Shown here in pieces: positions 36,701 through 45,700 of a stretch of DNA of 64,000 bases. The notes beneath the pieces were generated by a model, which was not told the DNA's origin, made no database searches, and worked only from the letters and a program-made list of their open reading frames with translations. Position 1 is the first letter of the stretch, and each line of letters opens with the position of its first letter. The position numbers and the translations under genes are program-made. Origin of the DNA: Dermatemys mawii (taxonomy: Eukaryota; Chordata; Testudines; Dermatemydidae); assembly GCA_007922305.1 (NCBI GenBank), contig ML677358.1, positions 13,901,131-13,965,130 on the forward strand, in the 5' to 3' direction.

Positions 36701-39700
36701 TACCCACATTCTGTGATATATTTCATGTTATAGCAGTCTTGGATGATGACCCAGCACATGTTGTTTTAAGAACATTTTAACAGCAGATTTGACAAAATGC
36801 AAAGAAAGTAAGAGTTCTAAAAGTAGCTACAACACTTGACCCAAGGTTTAAGAAGTGCTGTCCAAAATCTGAGAGGGACAAGATATGGAGCATGCTTTCA
36901 GAAGTCTTAAAAGAGCAGCACTCCGATGCATAGGCACCGACTCGGTGGGTGCTCTGGGGCTGGAGCACCCACGGGGAAAAATTGGTGGGTGCAGAGCACC
37001 CAGTGGCAGCTCCCCACCCCGGCCTCCACCCCAGCTCTCCCCTGAGTGCATCGCCAGGTCCCGCTTTGCCCCTTTCCCTCCCAGCACTTGCAGTGCGAAA
37101 CAGCTGTTTGGCGTGGCTGGGAGGGAGTGGGGAAAGGGGGAACGCGGCATGTTCGGGGAGGAGGTGGGGCTGGAGCGGGGATTTGGGGAAGGGGTCTAAA
37201 GGGGCAGGGAGGGAGTAGAATTGGGGCAGAAACTTTGGGGAAGGGGTTGAAATGGGGGTGGGGAATGGGGTGGGGAAGGGGTGGAGTTGGGGCAGGGCCA
37301 GGAGGGCGTGAGCACCAGCGCCGGGGGAAGTTGGCAGTTATGCTCCGATATGGAAACTACAGAACCTGAACCACCAAAAAAAGAAAATCAGCCTTCTGCT
37401 GGTGGCATCTGACTCAGATGATGAAAATGAACATGCATCGGTCCATAATGCTTTGGATTGCTCTTGAGCAGAACCCGTCATCAGCATGGACGCCTGTCTT
37501 CTGGACTGGGGTTAAAGCATGAAGGGACATATGAATCGTTAACACATCTGGCATGTAAATATATTGCGATGCCAGCTACAACAGTTCCAGTCGAATGCCT
37601 GTTCTCACTTTCAGGTGACATCGTAAGCAAGAAGCGGGCTACGTCATCTTCTGCAAATTGTTACCAAACTTATTTGTCTGAGTGATTGGCTGAAGTAGGA
37701 CTGAGTGGACTTGCAGGCTCTAATGTTTTACAGTGTTTATTTTTGAATGCAGTTACCTTTTCGTACATAATTCTACATTTGTGAGTTTAACTTTCATGAC
37801 AAAGAGATCGCACTACAGTACTTGTATTAGATGAATTGAAAAATACTATTTCTTTTGTTTTTTATGATGCAAATATTTGTACTAAAAATAAATACAGAGT
37901 GAGCACTGTACACTTTGTATTCTGTGTTATAATAGAAGTCAATATATTTGAAAATGTAGAAAACATCCAAAATATTTAAATAAATGGTCTTCTATTATTA
38001 ACAGCGTGATGAATCTAGAGATTATATTTTTTAAATTGAGCAATTAATCATGAATCATTTTTTTAATCTCTTGACAGCCCTACATTAATCACATCCAGGG
38101 GTTGAAAGCCATGATGCAAGTAGGCAAACACAATTGCTCCTCTTCACCCAGATGACTAGAGATGCCTCCAGCCAGTGGTGATCTTTCATATGGAGAGTAA
38201 TTATTTACCACCCACCCCAGCCATCCCAGCTTGTATGTATTCCCCATCCTTGCTTGTACATATTCCTGTAGCCAGGCAAACTCCAACACTGTCGACCTTT
38301 CTCAGGTACTGTGATGCTGCTATGTCCCTGTGTTATTCACAGGGCTATGCAAGCTTAGTCGTGTCTACACAGCAAAGGCGTACCAGTGCTAGCTTTAGTC
38401 TAATTAGCATGGGTAACACTATAGTGAAGACAGAGTGGCAAGGGCTTCAGTACAGGCTAGCCACCTCAGCACATGCCCGCCGGGGTCCCAAGTATGTACG
38501 GGGGCAGTCGCCTCATGCTGAAGTCTGTGCTGCCACGTCTGCACTACCCCTGCGCTAGCTAGGTTAAAACTAGTGTGGGGATGCCTACGAGTGTTACAGT
38601 CACACCTGCATTGGCTGTGCAGCTGTACCCTTAACGTGCCAGCGGCGCGCCAGCCCACAACGAAGATTGACCTAACAGGGAGCTCTGCGGAACAGAAGCG
38701 AGGTGCCTGAGCAGAGCTGTGCGAGAGGACGAGGAGAGGACTAGCAAGGGTGCTTCAAGTCAGGACTGAGGTGAGAGGGTAGAACTGAGACCTTTATACA
38801 GATCCCCATGTTGTCCGGTTCTAAACCTGCACGTCTCCATCTCCTTTTTGAAGGCAGGTGATCCTTTCCCACCCACACAGACTCTAACCACTCAGCTGCT
38901 TCTCCTGGGGCTAGTCCTCCCCACCCGCTGCAATAGCTACTTCCCAGGAAGGGTTCTAAGGCTAGCCTGTGGGCCAGCCCATTAGTTCCCCCAATCCGGG
39001 TCTGTGTTACAGCAGGTGAAGCCGCACGGTCACCGGCTTCTTACCTCTCACAAACACGTAGATGCTGATTGCAGTGGTGCCCTCGATTTTGGCGCTGATG
39101 TACTTGTAGTAGCACCGGTAGTAGCCTGTGTCATTAGCCTGGGTGCCGGTCAGCACCAAGATCTTGCAGTAGGGCTTTGTGTCAGTGCCCTCGCAGTCCT
39201 CCTCCCTGATGGTCCGGCCGCCGCTGAGGTTCACCAATACCACTTTCTCGTTCTCCTTTTCGCTCTGGTCAGGGTCCACCAGGCCCCCAGGCCACGACCA
39301 CTCCAGGGGGTGCTGCCCTCTTTACAGAAACAAAGGGGAAGGTTAGCCAGTGACCAGGAGTGGCAGAACCTGTGGGGAATGTTCATCCTTATTCAGCCTG
39401 CCCTTCATTTGCATAGAAGTGTGGCTATTACCTTCATTGCTGGGCCATCTTTTCTCCCTACTTCTCCTGTGTGGATCGGGAAAAGGGGGCCCCAGGCACC
39501 AGACAGCTGTCCCTATTCTCCTCCAGGAGAGCCAAATAAGGGGTGCCCAGCCCCTGTCTGGACAGGCCTGGAAGTACAGGCCATGAACGTCACTGTCAGG
39601 CTGGTGCTGGAGGAACCATCTCCTCCTCGTGGGGAGGAAGGAGTGTAGCGCAATGGTGAGAGCGTATAGCTTCATTAACCCAGACAGTGACACAAGGGAA

Positions 39701-42700
39701 GATGGATATATCCCATTGCCGTGGGGTCTCCTCCACAGGGAATTTCATGCTCTCAAATATCAGTTCACTTTCAACAGGGAGTCCACCCATCCCTAGGTCC
39801 CACGACTTTATCTCACTAATATGGATTCCAGGGTGAGGATTAGCCTAGGATCTAGAGAGAAAGGATCCATTTCTCCAGTGTTCCCCTCCCCTTTACTAAG
39901 AAGAGTTTTCACTGATATAGACAACATTTAAGGGCTTGTCAACACTGCCGCCTGGAGTCGATCTAAGATACGCAACTTCAGGTACATGAATAGCGTAGCT
40001 GAAGTCAACGTACTTAGCTCTACTTACCGCAGTATCTTCACTGTGGGAAGTTGACAGCCGATGCTCTTCCGTTGACTCCATTGCGCTTCTCGTTCTGGTG
40101 GAGTCAATGGGAAAGCACTCAGCAGTCGATTTATCGTGTCTATACTAGACACGATAAAGCGACCCCCGCTGGATCGATCGCTGCCTGCCAATCCGGCGGG
40201 TAGTGTAGACAAGCCCGTAGACATGATATATTCTGTCCTTATCCCATGTGGGGCAGCAACTGATTCAGGCTCTTTTGTGATAAATGGAATGAGAGGAGAA
40301 ATGAAAGAGGAATATGGTGTATTGGAAAGAAAAAGGAGGAAAGAAAATGAGGAGAGAGCAAAAGAGATTGAAAAAAGGGAAGAGAAAACAAAGGGAAAGC
40401 TACAAACTCAAACTGAACTTCCTTAAATCCAGCCGCTGGGTCTATTTCCCTCCCTTTCATACCAGCTGGGACACCCTGCAGCCAGTCACCCTGGCAGGGG
40501 CTCTCACCATGTGTTTTTATTCAAGCAGTCCCTCAATGCTAGTTCCTCTAGCCTTTTCTATATGTGGCTGCCCAACGAGCTCCTTACAGGCTGGTTCTAA
40601 TCTGGTTCACGTTTCTGCAGTTGTGGAGAGCTCTGACTGCAAATGTTCATCAGACCCAAGGAGGACACCAAAGTTTGCTCTCTATCCTTCAAAGAAAAAG
40701 TTCCAGGGAACATGAAGAAAACTCCAGGCATAAAATACAAGTGTGTATTTACAAACGGTCTAGGATTGATGGAGTCTGGGGTATACACAGACTCTCTGTG
40801 CAAAAACCCACCCATACAGCTCGACACAACAGCACACTCTCATTAAAAATAACACTATCGTGTGTTCTACAAAATCGGCACTCTGCAAAATCAGACCCTG
40901 CCTCAGAGAGAGATTACCACCAATAGCTGGATTCTTTAAGCAAGGAACTAGGAGGAGGAAATTAGATAAAGAGCCCTCAGAGGGCACAATTCGATATCAG
41001 CTGAGTCTAGCCCATGATAGAATTCCTGTTCCGTAGCGTTGGAGATGCCTTCCTCTTTGTATTTGTCTTTAGCAGAGGATTTCCCTTCCTGAAAGCTCTG
41101 TGCTGCAGAGAGCTTGCTTGGCAGAGGAAGGCTGGAAGGAATTTATAGTTCCTCTAATTAGCCAAGACGTCTCTGTTGAGTGATGCAAGGCTCCTCTCCT
41201 ACCTCCACAGCGGTCTTGGTCCCTGACAATATACAGAGCAAGAGAAGTCTCAGGAACTGTACACAGATATTATGATAGTTCATGCTAACAACTCTTTGGG
41301 AAGGGATGTTAAATCTCATGCTTCAGGGTGTAAGCCAATCCCTATCTATTAGAGACCAGGATGAGACCTAATGTGAGGGCAGATTATCCTACACCTGCCC
41401 ACTGTGAGGTTCTTACATCTCCCTATGAGCTCGCCAGTGTTGGCCGCTGTCAGAGACAGGATACTGGTTCAGATGGATCTTGGTTCTGGTCCAGTCTGGC
41501 GGTTCCTGTGTTCGTAGGTGCTTCATGGCATTGTGGCATGCTCGCCAAAGGACCAAGGAGCTGGTTTCCTTTTCCACCAAGCAGGATCCAGAATTAGATG
41601 CTTAACTAGTTACAAAGACTCTTTGTACTTTTTGGTACAGATTCATTTCCGAGTCTAAGCCAAATTATACCCATGCAGATTCAGGCGAAAAGCCCACGCA
41701 GCAGAAGGTGCATGTGGAAGGGCGGCTGTTGCGGCCTGTGGCCACAGGGATGCCCACGTGGATGGTGCTGGGAAGAGAGAATGACCAAGGGAGCCAGGGA
41801 GTGTGCTGATTTAACCCATCCACTGAGCACCCTGTCTTGATGAATATACTGTACTGCGAAACCCTGAGCAGTACTTATAGCTGCCCTCCTCTGGGAATCC
41901 CCTCATGCGGTTCAGAGGGATCAGCAGGTGGCAGGAGGTGTAATTTACATGATGCATTTGGCCCCATCTCTGTCTAACCGAAGGTGCAGACTGGAGAATT
42001 CCAAGGCCCTTTGCTCTAAATGTCCATCACTTTTGAAAGGGGTTTTGTAGGCTTGTCACAGAGTCCTGTGCTCTGATAAAAGGTGGCTCTGCTGTGAAAG
42101 GTGGCTCAGGGAGGCATTGTGGAGTTCCGTGTTCATTGCGCCTCATGAATGAGGTCAGCAGAAGAGTAGAAAATGTATTTTTTAACTGCCCGTCCTGCAA
42201 ACTCAGCCTGGGCTTGGAGAGCTGAGCTGGGTCCTTTCCTGCTCACGTATCACCAATAACAAGAGCTTCAGGCTACATCAGTCATCTCTGGGCATCCCCA
42301 TTGTCTTCAAAATTTGCCCTCAATGCACTTGTGCAACCCTCTTGTCTTCAGCGGGCTCGTACCGGAGTGACTGACTGGAACATTTCTGTTTACTTAATTC
42401 TGTTGATTCAGGAAATGGAATTGAAGCCACAATTCACTCAGTCTCACAGAGCTAACGGGAATAAAAATGCCCTCTAAACGTATCTTTAGCACTAAAATGA
42501 GCAGACCCGACAATACACAAAAGGACAGGTCCATTGAGCAAGAAGGGGCTCTTTTTACAAGGGTGGCACTTTAAGTCTCTGATGTAGTGTGAATCTAGTT
42601 TCACTAGCACAGAACAAGCCAGATTTTGGGAGACACTAGATTAAACTGACTCTTTTCCATACCCTCTTATTCATATTTTAAAAATATATTTGGATTTTTA

Positions 42701-45700
42701 AATTGTTTCCATCCAATACATATACATGAAATCAATCAATTAGACATCGAAACCAGAAACAAATGATAAACCCTCCTCACCACCTATCCAGAGTCATACA
42801 TGCCATTCCCCACTGAGTCCAGTTACTTCCTCTGCACTTAACTTGCTTTTCAAAAGCCTGGGAGACCAGATTCTTTGGCTGGACGGCAGTGCTTATTAAC
42901 TAGATCTCAAGATTTTAAGGCAGACATTATTATGGAGCCTCAAAACCTCTTGCATTTGTTCAGGAATTCTTGCATGTAAAGCTTAATAATTCTACAAGTC
43001 TCCAGAATTTCTGCTTTCTGTTTGTTTACCAACTGGGGTTTTCATATATTGTCAAATCCATTGTTTTATTAACCATCAGGGCTCGCAGTAGTTGAGTGAT
43101 GGATAGTTATACACATATATCTGAGATGGGCCAATACAAACAGACACGCTGACAGGCACATGGGTTGTTTTTAATTGAAGCACTCTTGCCTCAAACATTT
43201 CTGGTCCAAATTCTGTGGTGATGTGTGTGGGGGTGGGAGTTACATGTCGGTAAGGAGGCGTGAGTTTAAGTTACTGTAATTTGTGTGTTAAGTGGGCTAG
43301 GAAGAGACGGAAGCTACACCAGCTTAGACTCACTTAGGTTCACCTCTGAACCTGGCCTGCTGTGTTTGGAAAAGGTACAAGTAATGGTTTCTGGGCATCT
43401 CCCTCTCAGCTCTACTTTATCTTCAGAGTTTTGCTTCAAAATGGTCTTCATTACACTAATCCAGCACTGGCCCATCTGTCAGGTCCTTGACAGCATTCTG
43501 CTTTGGTGAGAGTTAGGAGACAGGCAGTGCTGGTGCCAGCTAACCACAGAGGCCGTACAGACCTCTCAACAGCTGTTTTCTTCATTAACTGAAATACTTT
43601 TGGAAAGGATGCTCTTCAAGGGAGATGGAGAGAAACCGACAGCATGCTTCTGCTCAGCCCAGCACTCTCCATATCTCCCACAGACCGATGGGTAAATAGC
43701 AAAAACTGCAGAGGCTTGGTGGTCTAATCTACTGAAGAGAGATCACCAAACTTCAGGTAGGACTTCCTGGGTCTGCCATGCTGAGCAAAATGGGGGCAGT
43801 TCTGCTTCTTCCAAATGCTACCATGAAAGCTTCTGTGCAGGGCATAGATTTCTCCTCCCATGCTTCCAGCATGGGAACAGTGCTCACTTACTTGTCATCA
43901 TGAGCCAGGAGGGGTCCAGAATCAAACTTCCTTTCTCCCAAAGCAATATTTGTGCAGCCACAAGCATCACTGAACAGCTCGATTAAACCATTGTGCAGAT
44001 TATGACAATCCTCCACTCCCCTTTCTGAGGCCTGCTCTACACTTAAAAGTCTTACTGATATAACTATGGCAGTTAGGAATGTGACTTTATGTTCACCAAA
44101 ATAGTTAGACCAGTGATAGCTTTGGTGTGGATGCAGTTACCCCGGTCTAATGAGGATTTATACTGGTACAGCTATGCCTTTTTCCATACATGAACAGCTA
44201 TACTGGCATAAAGCACGTTTATGCAGTTAGAACGGCATCCCCAGTAGAGAGTTGTACGGTGTTAGTTATACCAGTAGAGTTAAGGCACTAAAACTTTCTA
44301 GCTCAGACCAGGCCTGCATTTCAAAGCCACTTCCACCAGCCCAGCACACCTGAGTGATTAAAACCTGCCGGAGGATGTAAAGGGCAGGTAGTGAGAGGTG
44401 TGATACCAATGTCTTTCTGCATCTCTTTCCTCCTGATGTTTCTGCTGCTGTGCAATCCGCTCCCATGTGCTGTGATCCAGGATTCAGGAAATTGAAAGGC
44501 CCCATCTCTCTGCTTCCCCTCTGGCAAGTGCTGCCAGGTCATGGACACTGAGATTCATCCCAATATTGTTTTTGCCCTTCTTGAGACTTGAGCTCATCAA
44601 AGACGTGCTGCATGTGAGGACCTCAGCCCATTGTCCCTACTCCGTCAGTTGCTCAGCTCTGCTGCCGGGCACGTCAAGGGCCCAGAGCTGATGCATCTTT
44701 CCGGAAGCAAAAGAGGTTTTTTTCATATGGGCCCGGCACTGTCTGTGCAAGGAAACAAAAGCCAACTTGAGTGCAGCTCTCTGCCTACACCCTGCTTACC
44801 AGCCACGTACTGCAGGGATGGGGGGGGCAGCTAAAATGGATGGTTCCTAGGAGTTACAGTGTGGACAAACAAAAGCCAGCTCCACTTTGACTCCCAGCAG
44901 GAGGGTCACTGGATACTCATCTGACAGGACAGCATTTTAGTTCAACAATCTCCCCCTGCCCAGCCTGGTACCCTCCCTCTTTTCTCTTCTCTGCCCCTGC
45001 ACCTCTGTGGTCTGGACACTGCATATTTTTGCTGCCATAAACCTTCAGCTCCCATTAACGTAAGCCATGTATTTTCAGGGTGGTCCGAGGTCCAGAGGAG
45101 ACTTGGAGACACAGCTGGGCATAATTAACACTGTCTGAACCAGTAAGGATTTGCTTTCCATTCCAACGAAGGAGCAGTCGGGGGTGAGGACGATAGGGGA
45201 ACTGCCATCTCAGCAGAGTCCATCCCCTCCAGGTGTTCTAGAAACACCAGCCCTCGAGCTCCAGGGGAGGAGGGGGAGCATCTGAACTACACCCAAGGTG
45301 CAAAGAGGAAACTCCAGCAGCGTCTGTGGAGTGTCCCTGTAAAGTGATCGTTCTCTGGGTACCAGGGTAATGTCGGGCACATGCCCTACTCTGAGGGGAA
45401 GCAGGGCTTCAAGTGGGCAGAGTTTTCATGATCCTGTGGAAGGTTCAGGGATCCCTCTCCCATAGTGCTGATTGCAGTCCCCCCCGCCATGATCTTTGGC
45501 TGGCCCTGTATTCTCCTGAACATCTTGGCGCTCACGAAAGAGTCGCTCCTTCTTTGCCTCTACCATTTCCATCCTGGCCCGCAGTCTGGATGTCTTCCTA
45601 GCAAGCATGAAAGATGAGCTGGAGTCAGCAGTAGGGAACAGGGAGAGCTGTAAGCTATTTGGGTAGCTTTTTCTGCTTCTCAGATGCTAACTGAGAGCCC

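Larger units (their letters stand above)
36004..38082. mobile_element. Inverted-duplicated hAT-type element, copy 2 (with nested insertion)
   Basis: It has the same architecture as 307-1955. The left end is gacagcccttgattaattgc and the right end in reverse complement is tagggctgtcaagagatt. Inner blocks tgttaaacaatagaatgcc and tacaaagagtacagtgctc are shared. Opposed arms encode the same hAT C-terminus (minus at 36410-36643, plus at about 37495-37685). The candidate target duplication is imperfect (gattaatt at 35996-36003 against cattaatc at 38083-38090). The centre is interrupted at 36929-37342. Confidence 0.8.
31311..39044 (-). other. FLT4: FLT4 intron 3
   Basis: This 7.7-kb intron holds a fragment of a dispersed repeat (32460-32530, tagtgcctaggagcccagtcatgg), a CR1-like 3' end (33640-33715), the second foldback hAT (36004-38082) with its nested insert, and a further repeat (38355-38660). 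No exon is seen. Confidence 0.8.

Noticed and set aside
45426..45608. Minus-strand frame rich in Arg, Glu and Lys that looks helical.
   Set aside because: It is short, without a recognisable family, splice sites or a counterpart nearby. Chance is the simpler explanation.
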